Positions 1-11,187 are shown, numbered from the stretch's first letter. The stretch: DNA of 64,000 nt from Tetraselmis striata (GCA_006384855.1 VCJN01001983.1:89058-153057), one strand, 5' to 3'. Numbers and translations are program-made. The notes: generated from the sequence alone by a model not told the origin.

Positions 1-2
1 CA

Positions 3-62
3 CTGAGCTACGAGGAGCAGAGCCACTGGGAAACCTGCAAGCAGCACCACGCAGCCCCATAG
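3..62 (+). CDS. 3' end of an upstream gene (possible)
   Basis: From base 3 an open frame reads about 19 residues (including the stretch SHWETCKQHH) and stops with TAG at 60-62. It could be the last exon of a gene lying to the left of the window. The Trp/Cys/His spacing loosely resembles the end of a MYND finger, but the piece is too short to assign. Nothing else supports it. Confidence 0.25.
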   Translation: MSYEEQSHWETCKQHHAAP

Positions 63-410
63 CCCGTCGTCGAGAGAACTGTCCGTGAAGTATCGATATC
101 TTAACGACGCATCAATACAGTCACGGAGAGGCTGCTGTTCAGCGACCAACTGGTCACGCATACGAGACGGTGCAGTTGAGCGCCGCGGGCCGAAACTGAA
201 CATATAATTTGCGCCGGTTCCTCTCCCCACCGCCTCAGCACGTCGGCACACAGCTGCCTCTCACCTCTTGGCATTCGACACCGATCATAAAAGAAGAGTG
301 TTGGAGCAACATTATTGGCCTGGCATTACTCGTGAGTAGGGGTCGTATTCGTCTCAAGCGCTTCCCGCACACCTCCTCGGTTCCACCGGAGAGTACCACG
401 GGTGGCAACG

Positions 411-3197
411 ATGGCGGCGCGTCTCGAGGAAGACAATGAGCCAAAGGAGTGCGGTGAGTAGCGAACAAGCGCTGTACACTGACTACCGCCCCACGTGTAG
501 CATATCTTGTTCTTCAGTACATGGCAGCTGCGAATTGGCTGTGCCAGCCGGCCATGCTGCTACGCTGAAATTTGTCGCCAGCCACTCTTGAAGTTGTCCC
601 AGTCGTATGCCGCTAACCTTCCACCGACTTATTTGTCTTTGCGACGCAGCCAACTGCGCGGCAACCGAAGCCCTGGCGCTATGCAGCCGCTGCCACGGTG
701 CATACTTTTGCTCCGCCAAGTGCCAGAAGGTTTGCTTTGTGCCCTCGAGCTCTGCTCGCGCACAGCAGCATGTACTAACATGCCTCTCCCAGTCGCCATA
801 CCCCATACCTCCGGGCAAAGCAAGTTATCCATTCGGGCAAAGCTGTAGATATAATACAGCAGCCCACAAAATACTGTGCAAGTTTTCATGGGTATGATTT
901 GGGTTTGGTCGCTTCTAGTCGGTGAACCCACGCAAAATCTACGCCGTTGCAGCCGTTGCGAGGATAACCATGAAAGAGCGTGTACATGGTGTGCTAATTG
1001 CCGCTGAAGCCACTGCGCCAGGCCATATTACCATCACGCCCCTACTGGTTACAATGCGTTTCATGGATGCTCTGCCATCCGTTGTGGAAGTCCGCGATTG
1101 CTTGTAGCACCGCCATTCATATTATAGATTCAACACGCCTTTCTCCCTTTGCCAACTGAGGCACAGTCATGCATGTGGTGCTCCTAAATGATCTATTTGT
1201 ATGTTGTACTCGTACACTCACCATCTAACTCGTTCACTTTACGCTGCTTGAATTAGATGCCCCTTGTCCATTGCTGATATGCATAAAGTCAATTGAATAA
1301 TACTGCGAGCTTTAGCACCAATCTGTGAAATGCGCCGCGCTTTCCCTCTCGCAGGCGTACTGGCCCTTCCACAAGACGTACTGCAAGCGCAACGAGTTCG
1401 CCGATTCGGTCGAGGAGCGCGAGCCGCGCTTCGCTCGCTGGCTGCGCAAGCATGGCAAGCAGGCCCAGCTGAAGGATGACGAGGTCGACCGCATCGAGCG
1501 CGCCTCCAAGGCAGCTTGCGGCCCCTCGCGCCAGGAGGTGATGGACTCAATGTACAACCGCCTGAATCCCAAGCCAAAAGGTACAGCACGCAGCCACTCC
1601 GTTGTGAACTCTCCCGTCCCTGGTGAGCTCTTTCGTCGCAGGCGGTGTGCCAACTTGGCAGTTGCTGACTCGTGGGCAATGTGATTTGTAGAGCCGACGT
1701 ACTCTCTCGAGGAGCGCCGCCGCATGAAGGAGCAGGACGAGCAGCTGGCCCTGGAGGTGCGCGCTGCCGTGGCAGTCCTGAGCAGCGCCGCCACTCTGCC
1801 CGCTCGGCCCCTTTTAGTGCCTTCACTGAGCCCCCGGTGGATCGGAAACCCCAGGCACGCCAGATTGGGGCGGAAGACAAGGTGTGGAAGGCAATCGAGG
1901 TCCCCGCGCAGCTGGGCCAGGCCAGCGAGGAGATCAAATGGATGCAGGACCAGGCCCGTGTGGAGGTCTTCCTTCGGCTGCCTCACAACTGTCTGCCCAA
2001 GCACGTGGTGGTGCAGCTATCCAAGAGCCACGTGGACGTGAGGATGGGCGGCAGAGCAGTCCTTTGCGGGGAGCTGTGCCAGGAGATCAAGGTCTCAGAC
2101 AGCCACTGGTTCATAGGTGCGCCGCCAAGCCGCAGCCCGTGCTGAATTCCCACCCTAGCCCTCCACCATACACATTGCGTACGGGTGCTGGTGCGGTGAT
2201 ACGACCACTGCAAAGTTCTGCCCTGCCTGCCAGATATCAAATGTAGACGAAACTTTAGCAGCACTATAGCAAATGTTCTCATAGGGGGCATGCAAGCCCA
2301 GTCATCAGTCTATTAGGATGGCAGTTGAAATAGAATAGACAGCGAATATAAATAGAACATGTTGATAATTACGATTTGTTTGAAAGGGAACTGACGGATC
2401 CTTCTGAGCCGTCTTGCGAATCAAATTCGGATAGCATTAAGTGCATTGTTTGAGTTTATATTGCATGTTGAGTAGGGATTGGTTCACGTTTACTAATTAC
2501 AACTTTCGGCCAGGTGTGTGAGTAACGTACTTTTACGCATCAGATACTCCTTACATGGTACAATTAACCGCATATTTAACGCCTATTCACTCGGTATGAG
2601 GATTGCCTAGCGGGTTTGTCAGGATATTGCAGACATGAAGGATCAAATAACTATTGCGTCCAAACAGTCTATTACGAAGGACCTTCGGCACTACGAAGAA
2701 TTGAATAGAATGATACCAGAATAAAATAGAAGTAGAAAAAATGCTGGAAGGGCGGCAAAACGCGGCCAGGCACCGCCGTTTAAATTCCCGTCACCGAGTT
2801 ATACCAAACATTCTTATCGGTGCGCCGGCGCCCTCACATCATACGTCATGTATGTGTGTGTGGAATGCGTCCTGTTGCCTTGCTCACCTCGTCGCCTCCC
2901 GGGCCGCATGAATCCCGTGGCTCAGTGCTGGCGGTATTCTTCGTTGTGCTTGACTCGCTCCGCCGCCGCACCGCAGTGGACGGCATCCTGCACTTCTCGC
3001 TGCTCAAGCTGGCCCGCCGCGGCAACTTCTACGGCCGGGGCAAGACCAACGCCGACACGTTCTGGCGGTCGGTTCTGCGCGGAGCGCCAGACGCGCTCGC
3101 GATCCCGTACCCGCCGAGCGAGTACTACCACTCTGTGTGGGAGCCGGCGGAGGGCGCGGAGCCGCCGCAGCCACCGGCCCGCATCAAGGCATCCTGA
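411..3197 (+). CDS. MYND zinc finger plus CS (p23/NudC-like) domain protein, six exons
   Basis: Exons inferred at 411-453, 650-729, 1355-1580, 1692-1756, 1855-2116 and 2977-3197. All splice phases close and give 298 aa. Starting at ATG 411, a canonical MYND finger is assembled across exons 1-3 with ligands C14, C17, C26, C29, C35, C39, H47 and C51. A charged linker (about residues 52-150) leads to a CS domain (about 165-240) with the usual landmark tryptophans: IKWMQDQ in exon 5, SDSHWFI at the exon 5/6 join and DTFWRS in exon 6. MYND fingers bind proline-rich peptides and CS domains act as Hsp90 co-chaperones or NudC-like chaperones, so an adaptor or co-chaperone role is inferred. Exon 5 could start at 1831 instead of 1855, adding 8 codons in frame. 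The last intron (860 bp) is AT-richer than its surroundings. Confidence 0.85.
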
Positions 3198-3510
3198 GCG
3201 TATGGGTCACACTGGATCATGACCAGCCGAGATCTGCCAGGTGCCAGTGCCATCCGGCTGGCTTTGCCAGCGCCAGCGGAGTTTCCCTGCCTCTCTGTAA
3301 TGCGCCTAGACATGTTCGGTGGTATGCAGGCAGGTCCGATATTTACACTTGTCACCTGTCCCGGGGCTCTGTCCCGGGGCTCTAGCTGCCCACCAGCGCT
3401 CCTTTAACACACATGCATTTGGACCAACACCCGTATGGCCCAATAAGCCCGGCCCAAGACTGCGAGTTGATGGCCAGACAGGGAGGAAACATGGCGGAGT
3501 GAAGCTGCGG

Positions 3511-3945
3511 CTACTCCAGCTGGGTCCTGTTTCTCCGCGCCTTGTTGCGGGACTTGCGGGTCGCAATCTGCTTGATGGCGGACAGGTTGCGCGTGACCTT
3601 TGTCGTGAGCACAGCCCCGCCGCCGTGCATCAGGGACCTGCGCACAGGCGCACGATCAGCGGCTGCGTTGCTGTTACAAACGTGTGTCGGTTGTCGACTT
3701 GTCGTTGATACCTTCAGTAAACATATGCATGCATGGAAGGATTACAGGCTGGATAATGAAAAATGTTTGAAGCGCCGAAGGATCAGAGGGGAGAGGGGGG
3801 GGGGGGGGGGGGGGGGTCGACAGGCTGCGTCGCCGCACCATATGCGCATCTGCTTGACGCGCTCAGCGTTGCTGTCAATGTTCTCCAGCTCCGCTACCGT
3901 GGCGCGCAGCTCCCCAGAGTCGTCGTCCGAGTCGTACGAACCCAT
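3511..3945 (-). CDS. Small two-exon protein of unknown function (77 aa)
   Basis: On the minus strand an ATG at 3945 opens an acidic start (MGSYDSDDDSGELRATVAEL). A donor GTGCGG at 3838 and an acceptor before 3637 join exon 3839-3945 to exon 3511-3637. Phases close (35 codons plus 2 bases, then 1 base plus 41 codons) and the frame ends at TAG 3511-3513. The product has an acidic N terminus, a short helical middle rich in Glu, Arg and Lys, and a very basic tail (RKSRNKARRNRTQLE). The 201-bp intron carries a C-run in the sense direction, as in other local genes. I do not recognise the family; more upstream exons cannot be excluded. Its 3' end faces the 3' end of the MYND/CS gene, about 310 bp away. 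Confidence 0.45.
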
Positions 3946-5188
3946 GTCCCTGCCGCGTAGAACATGGGCAGTCAGGCGTCAGCCGAAAATGGCGAGGGAC
4001 ATCAGGACACTCTCCGCCGAGGACACAATAGCGCCACGCCTTAAGAGGGTTCCGTCCGACAGTGTCGTTAGGAATGTGAGGGCTGTGTACTCACTCGGGG
4101 CGCCTGAACATGTCTGGTGGCGAGTTGTCCGGTTGAGCGGCGGCGGCGCATGACAGCCGCGCTCTGCTCGCCTGCAGATTTGCCGCTGGCCTGGCCTGGT
4201 GGTGGTGGGTTTGGGGGGGGGACCACAGCGGTGCGTGGGGCGTGTCAGTACTGGCCAGCTGTGCGCCTAGCGTTAGCATTTCACCGTGTATCTCACACAG
4301 CTACGGAGCAGACCATACAGGTATCTGCCCGCAGTATGAGCATCGCATCAGTCGTCTGGAACGAGAAGTTACGAAGAAACAATTAACCAACTCTGTGGCG
4401 TGTGCTGTTGTGAGCTGCAGCAGGCCAGGGTTAACGTGGTCCAAGTCGCTGCCACACGCGAAAGCAGTTGGCTGGTATATTGCCGCGACGGATGTGGGCG
4501 GGAGCGACTAGATAACGGGCCTCCGTTGCAGGGGGTTGGGTCTATTTAGAGGATACTATAAAGGCCATACGGCAGTGCATGCCCGAAGCTGCGGCATCGT
4601 CGTCTCCGACTCGGGCAGATTTCTCGCCGGGCCAATAATAATAGCTCCACGCGCGTGGCCTTATTATCGTCAGATCGGGCGAACGGCGCCACGCGACGAA
4701 ACGGAAGACCGCTTGCCCGCCCCGAACACAGCCGCGCGTAGTTATGGAGCCAGCTGGGATTTGGATAAGCTGTCGGCGCCCAAGTGCGAGCAGGGTAGTT
4801 CGGGCTCCCCCCAGCTCATGGACGGTATCACGGTAGCGCGTGGGTAGCGCGCACAAGGCGCACAAGGGAACCAGTGGGACGAACATAAACATAAACATAA
4901 CGTAAAATGTTCACGGATCGTCCGCGTCAGCATCAGGCGACTGGGCCCCGCACGCCCCTCACCAAGGCTGGGCGCAGAGGAGTCCTGCCAGGAAGCGCAG
5001 GAAGCCGAGTCCACTTGCATGTGCGCGTATGTAGGGAGACTGCTGTGAGGCACGCCATCTCGCGTTGCAAGTGTAATCCGATGGGTCTCGGAGATATGCA
5101 GCTGTACTCTTTGGGGGTGGGTGCCGGTGGCTCTAGAATTTCACGAGAGGTTTGGTTGCGAATATACAAAATATATATAGTCGCTAAA
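3946..5188. other. Intergenic, no gene recognised
   Basis: No ORF here looks like a conserved protein and none joins into a splice-consistent model. The stretch has moderate GC, scattered short direct repeats and no long homopolymer. It may hold the 5' region of the small minus-strand gene. Confidence 0.4.
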
Positions 5189-5265
5189 ATGCCCTCGTCA
5201 TCTGTTTCGTCGCGTTGGCTGCGCAACGACTACCTGTACAGCAATCGCCCCGTTCCGGGCGCGCA
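5189..5265 (+). CDS. Possible first exon of a gene now split by the YR element (weak)
   Basis: ATG 5189 opens a frame reading MPSSSVSSRWLRNDYLYSNR, followed by a GTGTGCG donor-like site and a G-rich stretch (5273-5325). Beyond the mobile element, 8663-9049 has an open frame whose middle (LTACCYQYLSYLAVW onward) looks protein-like. The two could be exons of one gene with the element in an intron, but no phase-consistent join was found. Treat as a lead only. Confidence 0.2.
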
Positions 5266-5272
5266 GTGTGCG

Positions 5273-5325
5273 CCGGGGGGCGGGGGGGGGGTTGGGGGGG
5301 GGCGGGGGGCGGGCGGGGGGGGAGG
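5273..5325. repeat. G-rich low-complexity tract
   Basis: Nearly pure G with a few C, T and A interruptions. One of many C/G runs in this window. Its translated Gly/Pro repeats are not evidence of coding. Confidence 0.9.
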
Positions 5326-5535
5326 GGGTCTTTCGCTCGATCAATCTTCTCCTGCGCGCGTGGCGGCTGGCGCGCGCAGCAACTGCAGGATACGCGAGGC
5401 CGCGCGAAGATATTAATAAAGTTCCGGTACGAGAACTGTCCAAAGTACTACATACTTTACACGCACGTACCATCGTACCATCGTGTCTCGTCCACCAGCT
5501 GCAACTGGCAGCAGGGAAAACGGAGTCAGGGGGGG

Positions 5536-5726
5536 CGCTGCGTGGAACGCAGCGAAAACTGGAAGATGGCAGGCTCAGCTGTTCTGGCTGCTTTTATGTC
5601 TACTCGTGCTGCACCCAACAAGGGCGCAACAACAGTTACTAGTTCCCGTACCACTGCGCAGCACTTGCTTGTAGCTGAAAAGCGGTTAGGTCAAGGATGG
5701 AAACCCCATAAACTAGTTTAGATCAT
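5536..5726 (-). repeat. Terminal direct repeat of the YR element, left copy
   Basis: Matches 8460-8646 over its full length apart from a 4-base GCTT insertion near 5668. It begins with a perfect 7-bp hairpin (GCTGCGT-GGA-ACGCAGC). In element orientation this is the 3' copy and follows the recombinase. Confidence 0.9.
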
Positions 5727-5769
5727 TTCAAAGTTGAGTCTGGTTTTGCCAGTCTTGAGCGAACGGAGA

Positions 5770-7434
5770 GAGCGGTGGATTGACGGAGAAGGGGTAGCGC
5801 CAAGTCATGAAGGAGGCACTGGGAAGGCCACCGCTGCGGAGTCCTGTTGGACTTGGAAGTGGCGGAGAGGGGCGATGTGTCCAAAGAAGAACCACGCGCC
5901 AGGAGAAGGAAGAACGTTGGGGTCGATGTAGTCCAGAACGACATCAGAGTTAGTGGCCCAACCGCCCTGGTAGCGGATGTGGGACAGTGGCGCTCCAATG
6001 GCGTTTGCTGCAGAGGCTGCGCCCTTACTTGCGTAGACTGTGTGAAGTCCAGGAAGTGCCAGCAGGGGGGGCAGCGTTGACTAGGTTGACTGCTGTAGAC
6101 AACCAGTCTGACATCGTAGTAGCAGTCCAAGGTTTCGACTGCTCAGCCACATTGACAGCCCAGAAGTTGGAGGTAGCCAAGCCAACAGTAACCAGGGGGA
6201 CAGACTGGACGTTGTCGATGAAGTAGCGCAAGAGACGTGCCACTCGAGGGTGCTCGGACACTGGAAGGAGAAGTACGCGCAGGTCGTCAGGTCCCCGCCG
6301 GCCGGCGCGACCCTTCTCGCGGTAGATCTGCAGGGTGATGTTGTAGGTGTCGACATGCACATCTTGCACTCGACAGGAGACGCCAGTAAGGCCCCTGGCA
6401 AAGAACAGGAAGTTGACAACCGAGGCCAAGAGGGCTCGGTAGTCGAGGTGGGACTCTGGGTAAGGAGCAGACACAATTAGCTCGGCCTTTGAGACGAAGC
6501 GGTAAGCTACATCCGCAGGCAGAGGGACACGCAAAGGGGCAGCGTCCAGTCGACGCTGACGTAACATTAACCCACGTCTTGCCGAAGTGAGGTGTAGGCT
6601 GTACTTGGCGATCGGGACGAGGTTGTGCAGCTCGAAGAAGGTGTTGATGGCAGACAGATAGGGCTGCAGCGACTTAGCTGCGATATGCCCTCGCTCCCCG
6701 ATCCAGGCAACGTACCGAACAACAGTAGCAGTAGTCGCCTCTAGCGGGCTGATGTTCTCGGAGTCGTGGCAGAACTCAGCGAACTGAGCCAACCTGCCGG
6801 CGTAGCTCTTGAGGGTCTGAGCGCTGAGGGAGCTGGAGAGCAGGTCGAGCGTCCGCTGGCCTAGCTCGTCCGAGCCGAACGCGTCCTGTAGTCGGGATCG
6901 CAGTGACGCAGCCCACGGAGCGATAGCTGCGGGCTCGTCGATTACGTAAGTGCGTCGTTTTACTGACAGAGTGCCACCGGGACGGCTACTGTTCGCAAAG
7001 TACTCGGCAGCAGCGGTTAGGTTCCCGGCGGTTGGCCGGTAGTTGCTGGACGGGTTTGCAGTAGCTCCAGTACGGGTTTGCGGGGCTAGGTTCAGGTAGG
7101 AGGGCCGCCCCGCGCGCCCTTCGCGCTCATAGCGCCTGTCCCGTGCGTAACGTACACGCGCGAAACTTGGTCGTTGCGAACCGGTTGTAACTCGTAGTGT
7201 AACAACCGACGAACGCAGAGATGGGGTTGTAAGAAAGGCGGATGGTTGAGCCGCCATGTGCAGGTGTGCAGATGGTTGAGCCGCACTCGGCTGTAGCTGT
7301 AAGAAGCGCCGCACCGAGGAAGGTCTAAATGAAGTCTGTAAGGTGGGGGGGTCAGGTCCTGACACAGGGCACTCATCCCGTCGTTGAGTTGCAAGGGTGC
7401 GCCTTGCGGCGGTCACCGAAAGGTGGCCTCGCAA
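5770..7434 (-). pseudogene. Tyrosine recombinase of the YR element, frameshifted
   Basis: The minus frame runs 7434-6025 (469 codons). Its first ~145 residues are low-complexity, Arg/Ser/Pro-rich, with a short internal duplication around AAQPSA. From about residue 160 it reads as a tyrosine recombinase: an N-terminal SAM-like core-binding part (SAQTLKSYAGRLAQFAEF), a catalytic domain containing the first-Arg region (FFARGLTG) and the H-x-x-R box (SHSLRK). Directly after that box the frame hits TAA at 6025-6027. The rest of the domain continues in a shifted frame from about 6024 downward, with the R..GGW segment and the tyrosine box ending in DYIDP. A net +1 shift (one base, or a TAAG duplication) therefore separates the conserved halves. 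As it stands the copy would make a protein lacking the nucleophilic tyrosine. Confidence 0.75.
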
Positions 7435-7470
7435 GGCTCCTGCAGCTCCGACGAACGGCGCCCCACACCG

Positions 7471-8346
7471 TCACTCGTGCTCACCTTCGCGGCCACGTCC
7501 ACGTCCCCCGCCACGTCCTCGCCCACGCCCGCGACCTGCAGCTGCAGCCGCCACTCGAGAAGTAGCGGTCGCCTTGGCGCTGCTGGCAACGGTCGCCTCG
7601 AAAACACGACGCTCGTAGTCCCGCATGAGGTCCCCAAAGATCGCGGAACCCAGGTGCTCCGAAGCAGGCTGAAAATGCTGAGCTCGCAGCACATCCAGAA
7701 CACCTTGGTCACCGTGCACACGCTTGATCTCATTGAGCTTCCGTAGGAAGGCCAAACGAAATCGAAACGCCTTGTCGATGGCCTCGGCGTGGTTCCGGGC
7801 TCTCGCGAGGTAGGGGGTGAAGTCATGGTTGCTGGAAGGGACGTAGGGCAGTAGCTCGTCGAGCGCCACGAAAAGGGCGGCCATGTGGGCCCCGAAACAC
7901 GACATCCACAAGTACTCCTCCTGGGCCGGCAGACGCCGGTCATCCTGCTTGAGGTACTCGTTCGTTAGGTCGGTGCTCAAAGGGAAAAGTCCAGGCACTC
8001 GGCTGACCGGTCGAACGGCCTCGTAACCAGACTCTGCTCTCTGCAGTAGCTCTGGCACCGCGAGGTAATCATCCTCGGCACTCACGGATTTTGCTCCGAC
8101 ACGGCCGCTCTGGGCTAGCTCTAGCAAGTCGGGGCGCTCTGCGGCTCCCCCGCTGCCTGTCGGCTGTCTCGCGAAGCGCTGCCCTGAGCCGGAGCCATGT
8201 GCCCCTTCTCCATCAACAACGCGATCACGAGCCGTCAATTGTGCCACAGCTGTAGCCAACTCTCGCAGTAATGAAGACTGGGCCCTCATATCTGCGTTCA
8301 GCGACTGCAGCGTCGGCTCAGCGACGGGTTCTTCTCCATCTGACAT
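7471..8346 (-). CDS. Gag-like protein of the YR element
   Basis: An intact minus ORF with its likely start at ATG 8346 (MSDGEEPVAEP) rather than the upstream in-frame start at 8379; about 291 aa. It has an N-terminal helical segment (LLRELATAVAQLTAR), a middle domain with many aromatic and Leu positions (EEYLWMSCFGAHMAALFVAL) and a C-terminal run of Arg-Gly repeats ending in EGEHE. A structured domain followed by an RG-rich basic tail is common for retroelement Gag proteins that bind RNA. It begins about 115 bp inside the 5' terminal repeat and is followed at once by the recombinase, so one transcript probably carries both. Confidence 0.6.
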   Translation of the reverse strand: MSDGEEPVAEPTLQSLNADMRAQSSLLRELATAVAQLTARDRVVDGEGAHGSGSGQRFARQPTGSGGAAERPDLLELAQSGRVGAKSVSAEDDYLAVPELLQRAESGYEAVRPVSRVPGLFPLSTDLTNEYLKQDDRRLPAQEEYLWMSCFGAHMAALFVALDELLPYVPSSNHDFTPYLARARNHAEAIDKAFRFRLAFLRKLNEIKRVHGDQGVLDVLRAQHFQPASEHLGSAIFGDLMRDYERRVFEATVASSAKATATSRVAAAAAGRGRGRGRGGGRGRGREGEHE

Positions 8347-8459
8347 AGTAACGCACGGACGTACGGACGAGAATATCACACTCGGGTGGCGAGCCGGGTG
8401 TGGTCTTGAACAACCTGGGGTGACCTTGCTCGCAACGGGTTACGAGACAGTTTTTACAT

Positions 8460-8646
8460 CGCTGCGTGGAACGCAGCGAAAACTGGAAGATGGCAGGCTC
8501 AGCTGTTCTGGCTGCTTTTATGTCTACTCGTGCTGCACCCAACAAGGGCGCAACAACAGTTACTAGTTCCCGTACCACTGCGCAGCACTTGTAGCTGAAA
8601 AGCGGTTAGGTCAAGGATGGAAACCCCATAAACTAGTTTAGATCAT
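8460..8646 (-). repeat. Terminal direct repeat of the YR element, right copy
   Basis: The 5' copy in element orientation. It is nearly identical to 5536-5726 and carries the same 7-bp hairpin at its low-coordinate edge. Confidence 0.9.
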
Positions 8647-10489
8647 ATCGCGTGCCCTGGGGGTGGGGCGCACCGCGCGTCGCCGAGCGCGTGCGGAGCA
8701 GCTCACTGCTTGCTGCTATCAGTACCTCTCGTACCTGGCAGTCTGGCCGGCCGGGGAGCAGCGCCTATCATCCGACAGTCAGGTCTCTCCCAACGCCGCA
8801 GCGGCAGGCCAGGACTTGCAGAGGCGAGCGAGCCAGATTCGGGAAAGCGCCGAGCGGGTTTCGGCGCGTTTCAAGATTCTAGAGGTGCCTGAGCAGACAA
8901 AGCCACGACGACGTTGCGGCCGGCGTGCGGATTCTACATCCGTAACTACTACTGTCGGGCTTCCGCCAGTCAGGCGGGGCCCTTTCTTCGCGCTCGCGGC
9001 TCGGACCTTTGCCACCTGCTGCGTGCTGGGAGCCCACTCCGCATATTAAGTGGCTAGCGTCACTGGCAGGCTTGAGCTTTCTTGCCCAGGCGGATTCCTC
9101 TGACGCGAGATCGGGCGGCAGCGGCGGCTACTGAAGTACTCGGGTACGGCGGAAAGCGGGCGGAGCACTACACAGCTCCCCCCTGGGCGCCTTCTACACT
9201 ACCAAGCCCGGCATCACTGCGGTCCAAGCAGCAGGCGCAGACAGCTCCTCACTTTGCGCACCCGGAGCAGCTCCAGCAGGAAGCCGCTGTCTCGCGCGGC
9301 GCACGTGTGACACAAGGCTGCCCAGCCAAAGTACTGGCAGGCAGTGGTGACAAAAAGAAAGGTTGATAAATAAGATAAAAAAGAAACACAGCAAGATCTT
9401 CGCCGACTGCTTCACGACACACTAGATCAGGTAAGCCGGAAGATCTGCGCGCGTTCTCGGTCGGGTATCGGGGGGTTACGGTCTATCCTCAGGGCGGTGG
9501 GGGGTGAGCAGCCAAGGGCGTAGGGTAGGCCAGGCAGGGCGCAGTAGAGGCGTTCAGGCGCCAGAGCCCACGCACAGCTCAGCCTCCCAGGCACACACCG
9601 GCATGCACCGCCCGCTCTCCCGCACACAGCGGCAGCCTAGGGTTAGAATCTGGCGCAGCGCACCGTGTGGAGGTCGGTCAGCCGCTCGGATCAGGCAACG
9701 GCCAGCAACCTAGCACGAATCAAAAAACCAAAAAACAACTGCCTCGGGGTGCGCCATGCCTCCGTTGGCGTCCTCCGCGGCCCTCCAGCGGCCCTCTCTG
9801 CCCTGGGAAGACCCAGGAGCGCCGGCGACGCGTGCGCCGCCTGGCCGGAGTGCCGTCTCCAAGCGTCCGCTTGGCCTCGCTTCAGAAGCACTGCGTTTGG
9901 GGGTTTCGGCGCTATCGCCTGCTCAAGCAGCTCCCGCGGAGCTTCGGACTTCAGACTGACGCACACACGCTGGGCTGCGGCGCGGGACCTGCTTGCGGCC
10001 GGAGATTGTTGAGCGAAGCCGTGGCTGAACCGTGTCGCAGAGAGGGTGTTTGGGGAGCGGCGGCAGCATCGCCGGAGGATCGGTGAGCCGCTCGGCCAAT
10101 CCACCTCTACCTGGCCAGCCACACACGCTGCATTCACCCTCTGTTGCTTTATGTTGCTGCGTGGGCGGCCACATTAGCCCGTGTCCCAGCAGACCACATG
10201 CCGGGAAAAACAAATGCCATAAAAACATGGTTACGCGGAACTCTATCAGAATACGCCGCGACTTTAGCACAGAATCTCCAAGCCGGCGGCGTGTAGCGGT
10301 TCACCACTGTGGTGGCCCGCAAACCCAATGAAATGTCACTGCATGAGATCAAGCTGTAGGCACGGCGTTGAGGGCACTGAGGTGAGCACATCCCGCTCTG
10401 CCTAGCGGGTTCCGGGCAGGCGCGAGGCGAGCCGGTGCAGGGGGCTGCGAGCGGGCGGGGCCGGAAGACGCTCGTCAGCACAAGCCGCG
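8647..10489. other. Between the YR element and the CCCH gene; weak coding signal only
   Basis: The first ~400 bp carry an open frame (8663-9049, +) with a protein-like middle section but no recognised domain. 9082-9366 is another open frame without recognisable content. The remainder is GC-rich with no gene recognised; the last few hundred bases are presumably the promoter and 5'UTR of the CCCH gene. Confidence 0.35.
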
Positions 10490-10609
10490 ATGGCCACACG
10501 CGACTGCCACTTTTTCCTCAAGGGAAGCTGCGCCAAGGGGGAATCCTGCGTGTTTAAACACGATGAGGTGGGCGCGCCCCTCTCCCGGCCCATGACGCGC
10601 ATGCCCCCC

Positions 10610-10644
<35 letters not shown>

Positions 10645-11092
10645 AGACTGACACGTCTTCGCTTTGGTCCACTGCTAACGGCTCCTCGCTGCGCAGGCGA
10701 AGAAGGCGCAGATGTCGGACCGATTTGCGGGCGCGTGCATCTACTTCCAGCAGGGCTACTGCGCGCGCGGGGCGCACTGCATGTTCCGCCACGAGGCGCC
10801 GGCCAAGGTGCGCCGCCCCACGCTCGCCCTCCGCCTCGGCCGCTGCCGCCGCCCCCGCCCCCACCTGCAAACAGTCCTTCTGCACAACATACCATATATC
10901 ATTTAATGGGTGTCGAAGACATGTCTGCACGCTCTGCACTATATGGTAGTCCAGTGGTTCCTTCGGATGCGATCGCATAACATGACAACAAAGCACTGGC
11001 TTTGCGCTGTAGGCGTGGCTGTCATGACAATGAATTACAACACCGTTCTCTGTGCGCGGCTGCCTGCATCTCTCTGTCTCTCTGTCTCTCTC

Positions 11093-11187
<95 letters not shown>

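Larger units (their letters stand above)
5536..8646 (-). mobile_element. Tyrosine-recombinase retroelement-like element (DIRS/PAT/Ngaro-like) without a reverse transcriptase
   Basis: The element is bounded by two direct repeats of 191 bp (5536-5726) and 187 bp (8460-8646), which by eye differ mainly by a 4-base GCTT duplication. Between them, on the minus strand and in 5'-3' order, lie a Gag-like ORF and a tyrosine recombinase ORF, about 36 bases apart. YR-retroelements normally also encode reverse transcriptase and RNase H. Here the 2.7-kb interior has no room for them and no RT motif is visible in any frame. It is therefore either a non-autonomous derivative mobilised in trans or a compact element of a different design. 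The near-identity of the two repeats suggests recent insertion, yet the recombinase carries a frameshift. No target-site duplication was recognised. Confidence 0.75.

Noticed and set aside
7471..8379. Gag-like ORF as a host RGG-box RNA-binding protein
   Set aside because: It lies wholly between the element's terminal direct repeats and adjoins the recombinase.
10607..10642. Poly-Gly/poly-Pro proteins predicted across C/G runs (also at 3796, 12420, 15331, 32586)
   Set aside because: These frames exist only because homopolymers lack stops; they fall in introns or transposon linkers.
11068..11180. Ser/Leu-rich protein over the CT repeat
   Set aside because: A microsatellite inside a well-supported intron.
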